Source: Lineus longissimus
Lineage: Eukaryota > Nemertea > Pilidiophora > Heteronemertea > Lineidae
NCBI RefSeq assembly: GCF_910592395.1
Contig: NC_088311.1
Coordinates: forward strand, 3,290,501 to 3,354,500
Direction: 5' to 3'
DNA length: 64,000 nucleotides
The notes under the pieces are model-generated. The model saw only the letters and a list, made by a program, of their open reading frames with translations. It did no database searches and was not told where the DNA came from. Of this stretch, positions 38,817-51,458 are shown piece by piece. Position 1 is the first letter of the stretch; every line of letters starts with the position of its first letter. A program made the translations under genes and the position numbers.

Positions 38817-38833
38817 CCCCCCCCCCCCCCCCC
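38817..38833. repeat. Run of 17 C
   Basis: A homopolymer C tract following AATCTGA. Confidence 0.9.
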
Positions 38834-39385
38834 AAGTAATGCTGCTGGCATGACACGGTTATTTCAACAGCACTTTTCATTCTCAGTCTGATACATGTAT
38901 CACCTGCTTCTGCAGTTCAGAGGTAGTTCTGATGCAAACTGTATGGGACTTTTGAAGTGTTTCCTTCATGTTTTGTAGGAAATCCTAGCACGATGACCAA
39001 TGTTTCACCTTTTGATCCGAGCTGTTGATCCCATATTCCATGCATGTTACTTCCTCAAGTGGAGAGCGACACACCCACACGCACACACACAAGAAAATCA
39101 GCCAAATGGTCCATGATGAAGAACCATACAGAAACCCCAGTTCGGAATGAACCAAAGTCGAGTATCCTCTCCTAGAGGGAAATGATTGAAAGTTGAGCAT
39201 CAAATCCCTCGTAAACTTTTCACCTGCAATTAATATAGCCTTTCAAGCATGCCAACCACGCAATAATTGATCCATGGGTGACCACCCTCCTGCATTAACT
39301 ACACGAGCCGATAATGAATGACATGTCCCAAATGAATCATGGGAAGGTAGAGCGCGCAGGAAATGGCCGTGGCCACTTGCCGGGG

Positions 39386-39680
39386 ATCTTGATGGTACTT
39401 AGGTAACATGCGGCAAGGAAAACACGAGATGTGACGAGACTCATCATCAACCTTGGTCAGGAAATGGTGCTGGTCCAGAGGATGCTCTGTGACTTGCTGA
39501 TGAAGATGGAAACACTACATGGTACAGTCCATGTCAGAAGTATCTTACCGGTAATCTTGATGGCACTTAGGGAACATGCTGCAAGGAAGCTGGAGACGTG
39601 AGAAGGTTCCCAAACAACTTTGGTCAGGGAATAGTGCTGATCTGGAAGAATCCCTGACTTGCTGATGAGGATGGAAATAG
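39386..39680. repeat. Two-copy tandem repeat, period 168 bp
   Basis: Copies from 39386 and 39554 both run from ATCTTGATGGNACTTAGG through AACATGC(G/T)GCAAGGAA and TTGGTCAGG(A/G)AA to CTTGCTGATGA(A/G)GATGGAAA. It lies directly upstream of another tandem family at 39740. Confidence 0.75.
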
Positions 39681-39739
39681 TCTGTGTCAAAAGAACCTTA
39701 AACCATATTCTAAAGTACTTGTGTGGCACGACATGCTGT

Positions 39740-40330
39740 CCTAAAGCTCCTCAAAGCCATTTAGTTAGCAATGTAAATGCTGCTGGTGAACAGTGCATTG
39801 TCTCATCTAATATGAGGATATGTGCTAGCATGCGTCTTGAAAGATCTAAAGGGTTAGATGAGTATGTCAGTTTCTTCTTGAAAACCGCTCCACTGACATA
39901 TCACAGGCAATCATGTGTGTAATGATGCTACCATAAAGGTGAAAAGGTTACCATAGCTGGAGATGCTCCTCATAGCCATATAATTGGTAATTGTGATGAT
40001 GATGATGGTGAACTCAGCATTGTCTTATTAAGGAAATTACGGAAGGATATTAGCCAGCATGCACGTTGAAGGATCTAAAATGAAATGTGACTTGTTAAAT
40101 GTCATTTTCTTCTTGAAAACCTCTCAGCACCTCACAGGCAAGCATGCATGTAATGATGCTGCCGTTAAAGGTGAAAAGGTTACCATCGCTGGAGATGCTA
40201 CTCAAAGCCAATTGATTGGCAATGTTGATGATATTGGTGAACTAAGCATTGTCTTATTTCTAACTAGGATATGACTGGAAGATATGTGCTAGCAGGCGTG
40301 CTAGCATGCATGATGAAGGGCTAATTAGAT
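39740..40330 (+). repeat. Three-copy tandem repeat, period about 220 bp, with a conserved reading frame
   Basis: Equivalent points lie near 39744, 39963 and 40197. The best-kept unit (40140-40273) reads open after an acceptor-like CACCTCACAG and gives GEKVTIAGDATQSQLIGNV then DDIGELSIVL. The middle unit keeps most of that peptide but has a one-base deletion; the first is more decayed. The pattern suggests an exon duplicated in tandem and then degraded, or a coding minisatellite. The protein is not recognised. Confidence 0.55.
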
Positions 40331-43300
40331 TTTCAAAGATTAATGACAATGATGGTACTTTAATCAGCACGACCTTGGGGTAATTAGGCTAATTTCCTCG
40401 TCAAAGTAGCTGATGTAGAATGCATCAGGTAATGACTTTTACGGTACTGTATTAGCAGTAATGATGTTTATTCTTTAAGGTTGGAAGATGACAAGTCATC
40501 GTTTTCTGTTATATATTACAGTATTTTGCTATATTGCATACAGCCAGGAAGTCTGTATTATGTGCTCAGGAACTTATAACAGCTTGTGTTGACGACGGAT
40601 GCATGATATCATGAAATGGTTGAAAAACGTGTCTGTGTGATGGAACCATACTTATTGAACAATCTGCTGTGGATGTCAGTTACATTACGGTATATCAGAA
40701 ACTGGTGTCACCAGAACTGAAAAGTGTCAATCATGTTTTGAAACACACAGTAGCTTTCCTATCGATGTTCAGCTGATTGGGCATTAACTTGAGAAAGCTT
40801 ATCTTACATGATAGGCATGCATTATTTATCCCAGAGAAAGACGCTCGCCAGCTTGCACAGGATTCCTACTAGTAATTCCATTACTTGTATTGGCGGTGTG
40901 CCTTACAAGATGTTTGGGCATTAGCCTGATCATATCAACTGCTTTATACCGATTGTTGTTGCTGTGGTGCTTCTCGTGTACAGGTGGTCGCTGGTTTTCT
41001 GCCAAGTTGGAAGTGCCTGATACATATTGGTTTTATCTTGGGTATTGCCTCAGGTGTTTCGGGTTCGTGAATGCAATGCTCGCTTCATTTTAACCTCTTC
41101 GCTATTTTGCCATTGGAGAAATGCTCAGAATGTGATGCAGTGTTTATTGCGGCATCCTGCCCGAATTGCCTCGGATGCTGTTGATTCATCGGCATACAAA
41201 TATTTAACCCTCACTAACCCTTGTATGTTATCAAAGCTTATCCTTTCACTCATAGTAAATATCTAAATACCCGAGCAGGTTGCTGGCAAACTTGTCCAAC
41301 AGGTGAAGATACAACAGCCTCCGGTTCCAACAGAAGCTAACACTAAACAACGGGATAACTTCATGTGTCGTTGTTCATAGCCGTGATGGGTCTAACCAGT
41401 TCATTTACTCCTGCCTACCAGGCTAGCTGCTGAGTGTTTTCTTCAACATGTAGACCCTTTAACACAGTTTTTGGCTGTGGTCAATTGTGTTGAAGGGGAA
41501 CTATCGGCAGTAGCCTGGTTAGCCCTGTAAGTTTCATAAATCAACGACAACAGTCTAACAGTACATTGGGTCTATTCACCCTTGAACGAGGAAAATTGTT
41601 TTCACAAAGTCCATCCAGACGCTGCGTATGTTAGTAAAGGTCAGACGCCACCAAGTGAACCCTCTAGTTCCTATAAGTGGCCAACCGACATTGGAGCCTG
41701 CAGGAGCTTTCTAGCAGTTGGTTGCTCAGCTGTAGTCAGAGACTCTTGGCAATCGGGCATATGTATATTGGAGCTGGAAACTACTCTGTGATATTTATAC
41801 TACACAAAAAGAAGGATATCATAAAAGGAATTTGATATTGCTCTGTCTTTTCACCTACATGTTTGCTCTATCCAAGTTGGTCCTGGAGGTTCTTGGCTGT
41901 AACATGGCCCCTGCCCAATTTGGTTAATTTGGCCAATTTGCCGTGCTTCCTCTGTGGGGGAATTGTTGTGATTGATCTCCTTCACTTGCCCAGCCAGACA
42001 GATTGGGAAATGTGATGAATATGAAAGTGAACGGTAATGTGATTCTGGGAAGGAGGTTGATTGAATATGGTCATGGGCCAAATGGCAAATAGGTCGCGAT
42101 TTCACCCTAAAAGGCCAAAACGGTCATGATCTTGGACTGGAAGCTGAAAGTGGGTCCTGAGGTAAAAAAAAGGTTGATCTTGACCAAAGGGGTGTAATTG
42201 TGGCCAAGAGTACAACTTACAAGCCCAAGGAGTCATGATCTGGGCCCAGGTCAGAAAAACAGTGATCCTTTGAAGAAGGCACATGTCCTCGTTACCAAAA
42301 GTAATGACATTCTCTGTAATCTTTGCAACAGCAACCTTACTTTCTTCGCATAATCACCCCTAGACAACAAGAACTGTTGCAATTTCCAGTCCCCCTCAAA
42401 GGTTTCCAACCAACAGATAAGAGAATTCCTTTATTACAGGTGGTTAATATCTACCTTTCTTCAGACAAGCCAATCTCCAATTATGATTGTTGGTTTCAGA
42501 GTCTAAAATATTGACGACTTTAAAGAACTCGATATTTCCCTCCCTTGAGGGAATTCCGTGAATCTCCGTCCTTGAACATTCAATCTGCATTCATTCAGTT
42601 GCATTATAAATGACTAAAGAAACACTCAGGGTATGTTAACCTCATTCCTTTGGCCCTATTTGTACTTTCGATACAGTATGTAGTATGTATGTAGCAACCT
42701 TGGAATGAGGTTTCAGTCGTCTGCTGCAGACATATTGTGGTTAACCATGGTGTCATCAAAAACCACATTACCTCCCGGTAGATATGCTGAGTCATAAGCT
42801 TCACAAGAAAGCAATTTGCAATCAGTGTAAATTCATGCTACATTACCACCGTCTTGAATAGAGGCAGGTTTGTCATTCTGGTGGGGAAGTCGCCACCTTG
42901 GAAAAAATCCATTTCATGTTAGGCTGGATGGAATAATGTGTGCATTGTCATCCTAATTTTGTGCATAGTGTACTGTTCAATTTGGCATGTAGGTTGACCC
43001 TTCGTGGGCTTTGACACCAGACACGTTCGGCAAGTTACTTTACCCAAAATGTACTGGATCGATTTTTGATGACAACAGCATGCCACAACACTCTTCCCCT
43101 TAATCAGTTAATTCAGGAGCTTTTTCAGCATCATCCCTCGGAATGTCCCTACGGCTTTCTCTGACATGACTTCTGCTCAGCACTGTTAATGTTCCATAGT
43201 ACATCTACAAAAAACGCTTAGGCTGACTACTACGTGATTCATGGTCCCCATGAGACCTCTGGGTTAATACCTATCAGTGTCCAGTTCCTATCGCTACTCC

Positions 43301-43990
43301 TTCATGACCGCTATTTTAAAAAGCCAATTGCTTGTGGAGCGTCCGTCGTCAATTGCTTGCCGACCTGGATGGATTGGAAGGAAATGATCGCGGTATCAAG
43401 GGAGATTGCTAACGGTGCCTCCATTGACAGGCGAGAGATAGGGAAGCAATATTGAATGAAAATATTGATCAGTTTAGAGGTGATTTGCTGATCGTACGTG
43501 TATGATGACGCCCATAATAACCTATCTGCCTGGTTGGTGCCTTTTCCGAATGATGGTGATATTGTCCAATGGCCTAGATCTTGGGGTCTTTTTGTGAAAG
43601 TTTGATTCCAGGGTGGTTGATCTACCTCGCAGTATGAATCTTTTTGTTCCTTGAGAGCCAAAGTATTCACTGATCACTATGACCTTCAATCAATATGAAA
43701 ATCAGCGACTACTGGTTTTTACCTGTAGTCAAGCAATCTCGACAGCTCATCACAGCAACAACTGTCTCGGGTCAAGGTCACGAAAACCGCTGGTTTGCTG
43801 GGCACTCAAAGAAATGTTGAATGCTTTCAAGAGTGTCAACATTTCTTTCTTTGACTTCCTTTATTCACACCAGTTACTTAGGCGACAGAAAATATTGAAG
43901 TCTCTGACTCAGGTTTAACCTCTGTGGTTTGACGCTTTGTCAGAATTCAAAGGAAGAATGCATTTCTGTGTGGTTTGTATCTACCAATAT
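40331..43990. other. Gene-poor stretch
   Basis: Only short unsupported ORFs were seen, including 43311-43670 (minus, 119 codons), which lacks good splice signals and has random-looking composition. Confidence 0.45.
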
Positions 43991-43999
43991 CTTGATCAG

Positions 44000-44221
44000 G
44001 TAAATATGGATCAACTGGACAAAAGGACCTTGATTGATCTCCGGGAATTACTCATTTGCCTTCCATTGATAGAAGTCCTTCGCCCAGCGTCGGATCAGGC
44101 AGAGGCGAAGGTGCGTACTGCATCAAGCAGTCATGTCATCGAAATTCCAATAGTACTGAGTCAGCGTTTATTGTCGATCATAACGGAAAGTGACAATTTT
44201 CTAGCTTTTAGGCAATCATGA
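44000..44221 (+). CDS. Exon-like ORF, plus strand, unknown protein
   Basis: After an acceptor (TACCAATATCTTGATCAG, AG at 43998-43999) the frame is open in phase 0 for 73 codons to TGA at 44219-44221. It has a coding-like, helix-rich reading such as NMDQLDKRTLIDLRELLICL. A possible donor (GCGAAG then GTGCGT, GT at 44111) would make a 111-nt exon of exactly 37 codons, phase 0-0. No partner exon is secure; the only phase-0 plus-strand start nearby is at 52093, downstream. Not recognised. Confidence 0.3.
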   Translation, partial: VNMDQLDKRTLIDLRELLICLPLIEVLRPASDQAEAKVRTASSSHVIEIPIVLSQRLLSIITESDNFLAFRQS

Positions 44222-46205
44222 GATGTGAGTGCTTCACCTGTGATTTAGCTCATATGGGCTTTGTGATGAGATGCTAATTGAGGAATAGTCACTTCCTGGG
44301 CATTTTTTACTAGTCGTATTTGCCATAGCTGTTGCTTGTTTGGGTTTGCACCCCCACATTGAAATATATAACTACACTTGACAAAAGTTAATGTATAACC
44401 CTTCCTGTTAATGTTTCCTGTTGCATTTTGGCATTTTTTTGTATTGGCTTATATACCCGTACGAAAATGAATGCCAATTCACCATGGTGAAATGATGATT
44501 TACAAAGTCCAAAAATACACTGAATAATGTAAAGGATTAACTTGTATACGTAGGATCTGAACAAAAAAACGGATATCATAATTCATCTTTTGGCTGAATC
44601 GATCCAGGGATATGTACTAAATGACGTGGTATTGGGAAATTGGCTCAAACTGCCTTAAACGATGTGCTGGTTTATAAATTCGTACAAACACTTGGTGTGC
44701 TTGACAAATTTCCTTCATCAGCCGATGATGTATATCCCTGTGGAATGATAATCACGACCGGCGAGACAATAAACCGCTGAATGTGTAGCCCGGATAATTA
44801 ATAAATTACCCATAATAGGGTCAAGGTATTAGCTATAATTGCGTGCATAAAATTGCTTTGGAACCATTATGGTTACAACCTATGCAATATCTGATATTTT
44901 CCTGATATATTGTTAATTTTGTGCCCGGGTTGCCTTTGGAGTTCCGAAAATACACAACCCTGGCATTGGCACCAAGCTGATTCTAATTTCGTCCTGTGTT
45001 ATTCGGTCTCGACATGCTGTTACAAGGCTCTTAGAAGTCCCCTTGATATGCTTCCTCAACCACAAATTTCTGCCCGTGAAATACCGTGACGGCTGGAAAA
45101 CACCATCATTGGCTAATGCTTGAAATCCGTATAAACACTACCACCCCTCCCTCTCTAGACTGCAGCTTGTTCAACATCGAACAGTCTCACTTCATAACTC
45201 CTAGCCAATTACACTAGCAATGAACGCTACAAAAAGCGCCCGGAAAAATGAAAGCTATCCAAGCCAATTTAGCACTTCACTGTGACATGAAATCACTCCG
45301 AAAGCATTGCAAATTTTGATACCATTTGCATGAGTGTTATTCGCAGAGATTGTCAAGATCATTTCCCTAAAGAAGCACTTGCCAGATTACGCTTCCATGA
45401 ATTCGACACACCCGTAGTTCACGCATCATTTCCTCAATGATATTTTTAAGTAGCTTATAATGGGTACTGTCAGGGGAGGGGAGGAGTGGGGTAAAGGAAT
45501 GGCCTAACTGGCTTTGATCCAGACAAAAGTTTAATTTATGTTGATACCTAGAAGAATCTTCCCATGAATTGATGGACGGGGAGGCACGGGGCACGTGAAT
45601 GGGATAACATATACACAAGTGATCTCCTCGGACTCTTACTTATAGTGCTGAGGTATACGAGAAATCTCCTTAAGATGGTCAACTTTTAGATGTTTCCAAG
45701 AAGGCATAAAAAAATGTCCAATTTAGGGTTTATTGTTGCACTGGAGAGATACTATTGGGACTGAGAGCCAACTGAGTCAGCCAATAAAGGCGCTAATACA
45801 GCGCTAAGTCATGACAAGGAGGGACTGTCAGCCGAATACGGCACACGTTAGTCACCGTAATTCAATTTTTTTCGGAAGTGCCATTGTAATACATGAAATC
45901 AATGGACGCAATGCATCACTAATAGTGTCGTGATGACAAACAAGTTTGCCTTGGTGCCAGCGTGAAGAATCATTGCTCTCATGATAAGCTCTATTTGGCT
46001 GACACTTGGAGTTAGAATTTGAAAGAGTATTAATGAGAAGGTATGTTTGCAAAGCACTTGAATTTCATGCTTTTTCTCACAGGAATGACATCATTGATTT
46101 GTTGAACTAACTAACAGTTGCTTTGTGCTTTAGGCACGTTTTCATCCATATTTGAACGTTAACTTTGGCATGAGTTTCTTTACTGCTGATTCCTATGGCG
46201 GGCAA

Positions 46206-46424
46206 TTATGACCAAGTATAACTCTGTTCTTGGTGAGGTTTCTCCTTGGAAACTTTGACTGGGGAGTAACATGCTTTTGGACCATCATCCTCTCCGTTAT
46301 ACTCTAAGCTGTGAACTGTCACAGTATAACCAGGATTAACACAGGCCTCTTCGGCGGCTCGGGCAATAGCCCAGCAGACATGCTTATCGACTGGTTGCTG
46401 TATAATTGCTCCGGCTGGCTGCAT
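46206..46424 (-). CDS. Exon-like ORF, minus strand, unknown protein
   Basis: A 72-codon ORF with balanced composition (for example VDKHVCWAIARAAEEACVN, then TVTVHSLEYNGEDDGPKA) in a patch with raised GC. No pyrimidine-rich acceptor precedes it and no donor was recognised, so it may be chance or a decayed exon. Confidence 0.2.
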   Translation of the reverse strand: MQPAGAIIQQPVDKHVCWAIARAAEEACVNPGYTVTVHSLEYNGEDDGPKACYSPVKVSKEKPHQEQSYTWS

Positions 46425-47050
46425 TCATCCCGACATGCGCATGCACCATTGAATCAATACATGCCCCATTAGCCAAATGAAATGCGGAGTTTGAAATGAA
46501 CTGTAGCAAGGATTGATAGTGATAACATGGAACGTTGATGCAGTGGGGACTACTAACAAATGGGACAGGTAACACCTGTTGTTGGGTTAAGTTGGAAATA
46601 CCCAGGGAATATATCATTGTTGGCAGAACATGATAGTTGTAGAGGACATTGATGCAAAACATTTTCGAGAGAAAGTTAGACCAGAGCAGTGGCAATAGTT
46701 ACTATTCCTCTGCAGTGATCAAGTGTAACTAGTGTACTTCACTTGTGGAATTCTGCCAGAATATTGTTTTTTGCCTATCAGCCAACATACTGACAGAATT
46801 GATCTCATTAGCTACAAAATTGAAGTAACTACCTGTTTACTTCCCTGTAGAGTACAATATATTGCAGAGTTTGACACTTTCATTGCCATGATGTGTACTT
46901 TGTTGCTTGGATGTTGGTAGCAAAGTCATAAACAAAGTAACTACCGTACTGGCAAAGTTAGTTATATGTTATAGTAGAGACCTTTCCCCCTCGCAATCTA
47001 TATAGACAGAGGTCAATTACAGCATTTTGCATTGAGTGATGGAGCAGACG

Positions 47051-47196
47051 GTTTAGGCCAGGGTTGCAAGGAGCTACATGATATCTGGTTTACGGACACG
47101 CCTGTAAAAACGTTCACATTATCATGAACCCTTTGTGAAGCCATTGGTCACTGGTGTGTCCATATATTGTGTAGCTCTATTTCAACCTGGTCTAAA
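47051..47196. repeat. Fold-back element of about 150 bp
   Basis: The left arm (47051-47079, GTTTAGGCCAGGGTTG..GAGCTACA) pairs imperfectly with the right arm (47169-47196, TGTAGCTC..CAACCTGGTCTAAA). Inner parts (TTACGGACACGCC and GGTGTGTCC) also pair. It resembles a small miniature inverted-repeat element. Confidence 0.5.
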
Positions 47197-47544
47197 GGCC
47201 AGTGTCACTACAGCAGTGAAAGCCGGAAACCGTCTGGATTTCACAGGCGTTGGAAATTAATGCGAGGAAGGGGCGTCTGAAGTCATGAGTCTCAGTCCCT
47301 AGTCTTTGCAGTCAGGGGTACACACGGTTTGAATCAATCCGGCTACTATACTTGTGCCGTTCCATTACTGTCTCAGTACCACATCTACCAAGCACACCAA
47401 ACATTACGAGAATGTTAGCCATTAAATAATCTACATCCGACATCTTGTGAAAGCCTTTTGCTGAGGGAAATTATTGACTCTTCATCTTCTAAAGTGCAAT
47501 GAAATTGCCGAAGTCTAGAATAAATGTACAAACTTCTTGCTTAT

Positions 47545-47761
47545 CTACCGGAAACGACCCGCCAATCTTTTGAAATGCCCTGCAACACATTCCTCTGCAG
47601 GATCAAAAAAGTGTAAAGCAGCAGTTATCTGGTTAGGAATGTCTTCATTGCTTATTGCTGTAAAGTAGTCTTCATTGCTTGAAGTAGTTGGAATCTGAAG
47701 TGTTGAGACTTGGGTGGTTAGCCAACAGCAAGTTTCAAATGGGTTTTGCACTGACGGAGCA
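47545..47761 (-). CDS. Probable terminal coding exon, minus strand
   Basis: An excellent acceptor (GATAGTTTTCCACTCCCAG, AG at 47763-47762) opens a frame in phase 2. It runs 71 residues to TAG at 47547-47545, with strong purine-first codon pattern and a reading such as SNEDYFTAISNEDIPNQITA then ALHFFDPAEECVAGHFKRLA. If the donor-like GTAGAT at the stop is used instead, the exon would be 213 nt and symmetric 2-2. Phase 2 fits the GTGAGT donor of the exon at 54524-54821, so the two may be neighbours in one gene. No polyadenylation signal was pinned down. Family not recognised. Confidence 0.45.
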
Positions 47762-49443
47762 CTGGGAGTGGAAAACTATCCAAATGGAACAGGAGGGGTT
47801 CGGGCACATCGTAACAGCCTTGGTGCATTGGGTTTTGTCTCAGTTGAAAAGTCAGAGTAGTTTTCCCACTAGGCAGTAAAGAGGTAAATGCCTTTACAAA
47901 GTTCAATGGTATACGTATCCTGCCTCAGAACTCTGAGGACCGGTGTTAGTAGCATTCGTCTTGAAAGTTATTCCTATGGATATCAGAGTAAAACTAGACT
48001 ATATTGCTTTATTTCCATATCATGATATTGACAACAGCGTCAATGAAGAAGTTATAATCCTCTTAGTGAAATCAGGGCTGCTCAGAAAATGGCAAATATT
48101 TACAAGCCGATCAAGTTCACTGGGATGGCTTACTCCCATTTCAATATTAATTTCATTATAATTTTAAAATAGGATTAATTTGATTTCAAGAATGCCCATA
48201 GGATTTGAATTCTGCGTCTGTTCGTAATGTAATGCATCAGACTTGTTGCTGGTGACTTCACGTCCGTAGCGATGCACACGGACGTGTCGTTTGAAATCAG
48301 GTCGCCGTCTAATCCGATACATCCACCGACAAATTAAATCTCCAATCACAAAAGGTCATGCTTTGTCACGTCGCTCCTTCACACTGGCAATTACTAATGA
48401 ATTTAGGAACGTTCTTCCAATCATGAGGCCTGCTGTGGGTGGTAATGAACCGAATCACAGATCGTCTCTTGTTACAGCGGAAGCAGTTGAAATCTGTATT
48501 CATCGGGGAGAATTTGGCCGGGCTAAGTGTCTGTTTATCCCTGTCTTTGATGTCAGGTTACAGACTCACTAGTCTGGCGATATTGGCAACACTGGGCTGG
48601 TGTACTTTTCTAGTGCTACCAGTATGTGAGACACCTAACTTCTTGAATTATTCAAATATTTGAATTTGCATACTCTCTGTTTAAAAGATGAGCACACTTT
48701 ACCAATCTAATCCATTTCCTTCATTGAACATGTTGACTGTAATCAGATGACATTAACACTGCTATTAGCATGTCATTTGCATAATTTTCAAGTTGAAGTG
48801 TCTTCAGTTAGTGTCATCAACTCATTTGAAGCTGGCTGCTGACATTGGATAAGTCTTTATTACAAAGAAACCTGAAGGATATTATTTGGGAGGAATGGGA
48901 GACATTGGACCAGGCCCTTTGTTGTGCATCCGTCTCTCGGTGCTGCCTACTGCCTTCTGCTCACAATTGCTCAGTAAGATCCTATTCTTCTTAGCTCTTT
49001 CTAAGGGCTGCGATACCTGCCTAGTATCAATCTGAGCCAACGGCCAGCAGTATGAAGGAGAAGGAAATATTTACTCTCATACATTGAGAGCAGAGGAAAT
49101 TGGACAAATCTTCATTCCAAACTCTTATGAAGGACAACGTCAGGCACGAGAACCACCCAATGGGTGCGTGAATGAAATTTATCTCAAACCACAAGCATCT
49201 CGACGGACAAAAGTCATTCTATGAGAATCACCAAGAAGTCATTGTGATGGAGAAGCTGGTGAGGTGCACATGGGAACCACCTGGTGGGTTCGATGAGTCA
49301 GGAGCAATGAGAGACGACCCTTGGGTTTCGGTGTAAATATTTTATGGGTTAGGTATTGAATCATGCATCTGGAACGTAGCATCAGGAATGCATTGGATAT
49401 TTGGTGTGATAGAATTGAAATTTACACTGCACTGTTGGGTCAT

Positions 49444-49556
49444 TGTACTAAATCGAGACCATAGGGTGGAGCTCAGATTCCGCCCAAACCTTTAGCCGAA
49501 TGCCTCAGGTGTGGGCCTACATTTTAACTCCACCCTCCGAGTCTTGATTTAGTACA
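49444..49556. mobile_element. 113-bp fold-back (MITE-like) element
   Basis: The left end, TGTACTAAATCGAGAC..AGGGTGGAGCT (49444-49473), is mirrored by the right end, AACTCCACCCT..GTCTTGATTTAGTACA (49526-49556), about 85% identical over 30 bases. The centre is about 52 bp. There is no obvious target-site duplication. Confidence 0.65.
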
Positions 49557-50086
49557 GAGAGGCCTGCAATGCGGTGGTGGCGATCATGAGGTTGTATGGA
49601 CAGCGCTGCACTCATGTTTACCTACCACTGATGCAATCAACATACCTCAAGCCCATCACTACATTGCAAGGAAATTGAGATGCGACCAATCCTTTTTTGC
49701 TCCCCAAGTTAATATCTCCCCATGGCATTCTTGCGCACGGCTGCATGTCAACAGAGAGGTTTTTCATTGGTTGCCAAAGCTACCTGCATCCTTCGTGAAT
49801 AACTTATTGCGCCCACAACATTGTGCAACAGGTGACAGTAATGCGCAACACCACTATATCGGCATGTTTGCAATGTAATGAGAACATCCAGCCTGGAAGT
49901 GATGAGTTTGAAAGGAAAAAAGTAAATATCGATTAGAATATTTAAATTAAAACCCAGGAAACTCTGGGTTTTAAATATCTCTGTCACCAAAAGAGTGCGC
50001 CACATGCGGACAGCATCATTTTTGACATCGCCACACTTCACAAGAGCCATTGTTGTGCCAACAACAAAGTACACCAGGTGGGTCAA

Positions 50087-50146
50087 TGACGTAAAGTTGA
50101 CGTCCGAAAAGACTTTGATGACGTCATCTACATGGCCTCTATAAGA
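50087..50146 (+). promoter_or_regulatory. CRE-type site cluster followed by a TATA-like box
   Basis: TGACGT half sites at 50087 and 50098 and a full palindromic TGACGTCA at 50119-50126 lie within 40 bases. CTATAAGA at 50139-50146 follows 12 bases after the last. The arrangement resembles a CREB/ATF-responsive core promoter on the plus strand. No coding start was identified just downstream. A minus-strand ORF (49748-50149) overlaps but has no clear splice signals. Confidence 0.35.
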
Positions 50147-51203
50147 CACTTGGTAGTTTTTCAGTTAAGGAGAGCCTTTTTATGGTGTGCTCCGGAATTG
50201 ATTTTTTTCTGCATCCAATGTTTGTTCAGTATCCTGGTTTCCGTGTTTATCATAGCATCTTGCTCTTATCACATTCAACTGGTTTCTTCAGCTTTCAGGC
50301 CATCATATCCTGCTTATTGGAAATCCATTGATCGTAGGTACAGTTAGCTTGAGCAACTTACTGAGTAAGTGGATTTCCATGTCAAGGAGTCAGACTGCCA
50401 GGGGATGCGTTATATTTGGTTTCTGCCACAGCCTCTCTATGATGGTGATGGTGCACTGCACAGACTCTCTTTAGCATTAACCACTTAAAGATGAAAAAAG
50501 TAACAAGTCTTACTGAACATTTCAATTTGTATTTCTTTCTTTGAAAGTTTTGTTTTGGCGTTTCTGGTTTTGGAAGCTTCCAGAATTTTCTGTTAAAAAC
50601 ACAGGGTATTTTTGCAAATATACCTTGTTTCTTCCCAAAAAATCCTTAAAAAACCAATATTTTTACAAACAAACGAAGTTTGTTCAGGTTATTGAAAAAA
50701 CAAACATAGTTTCTTTGCGAAAAAGTTAGTTTGTTTGAATAAATGAACAAACGGTTTGCCATAAATACAGATGGAAGAAGAAGATTGGCTGATAGCAGCA
50801 CCTCCAGCTGCCAGCACAAAAGCAATCCAACAATATTAAGCCAACTGACTTTCTTTTGCCATCCTATTGTCCTCTGTGACAACAAAAGGCTGGTATCATT
50901 ACAATGTTTAGATTTCATCAGATGGGGTAGAGAAAAAAGACCGACATACGCCTGAAGGAAACGATTCTGATTGGCCAGTTAGAATAGCTGTAATGCAACT
51001 AACGCTGGAAAATGAGATTGTTTTATTTAGCCTTATTTTTCATGTTAGCTGTATCTGACATGGTTGCACAATAGCTCTATCATTCGGGACGACTTGCAAA
51101 TCTTTCTATACCCCTAAATTTTACCTTCTTTTGCTTGCGAACCGACAGGATGTAGGGCATGTCAATATTTGTCACACCCAGTTCAATTGTCTGACAGAAA
51201 GTA

Positions 51204-51458
51204 TCACAGCAACACCAACCTTCTTTCTATTTTAGTTCTGTAGCATTTCCTCAACAACCCCAGCAACTTTTCCTCACCCATGAGATCTTTATAATAGTCA
51301 CAGCAGGCAACTAAAGTAAATCTTTTGTCACTTTCCTTGGCTTCTTTTAATATGGTGTTAATGACATTTAGCCACTCCATAATATATTCGTACGCAATGG
51401 TTTCTTTTGACAGTGACTTCTCAATAGATGATGTTGTGCCTTCTGTTATCATCGTCAT
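51204..51458 (-). CDS. Exon-like ORF, minus strand, unknown protein
   Basis: An 84-codon ORF with a clearly coding-like reading (EYIMEWLNVINTILKEAKES, then KRFTLVACCDYYKDLMGEEK). It could be spliced as a 1-1 exon from ACAG at about 51441 to CTCATGG followed by GTGAGG (GT at 51276-51275), which would follow the exon at 54528-54821 in phase. The acceptor tract is poor, so it may instead be a stand-alone relic. Family not recognised. Confidence 0.3.
   Translation of the reverse strand: MTMITEGTTSSIEKSLSKETIAYEYIMEWLNVINTILKEAKESDKRFTLVACCDYYKDLMGEEKLLGLLRKCYRTKIERRLVLL

Noticed and set aside
43311-43670. 119-codon minus-strand ORF
   Set aside because: No acceptor or donor and no domain; within the range expected by chance in 64 kb.
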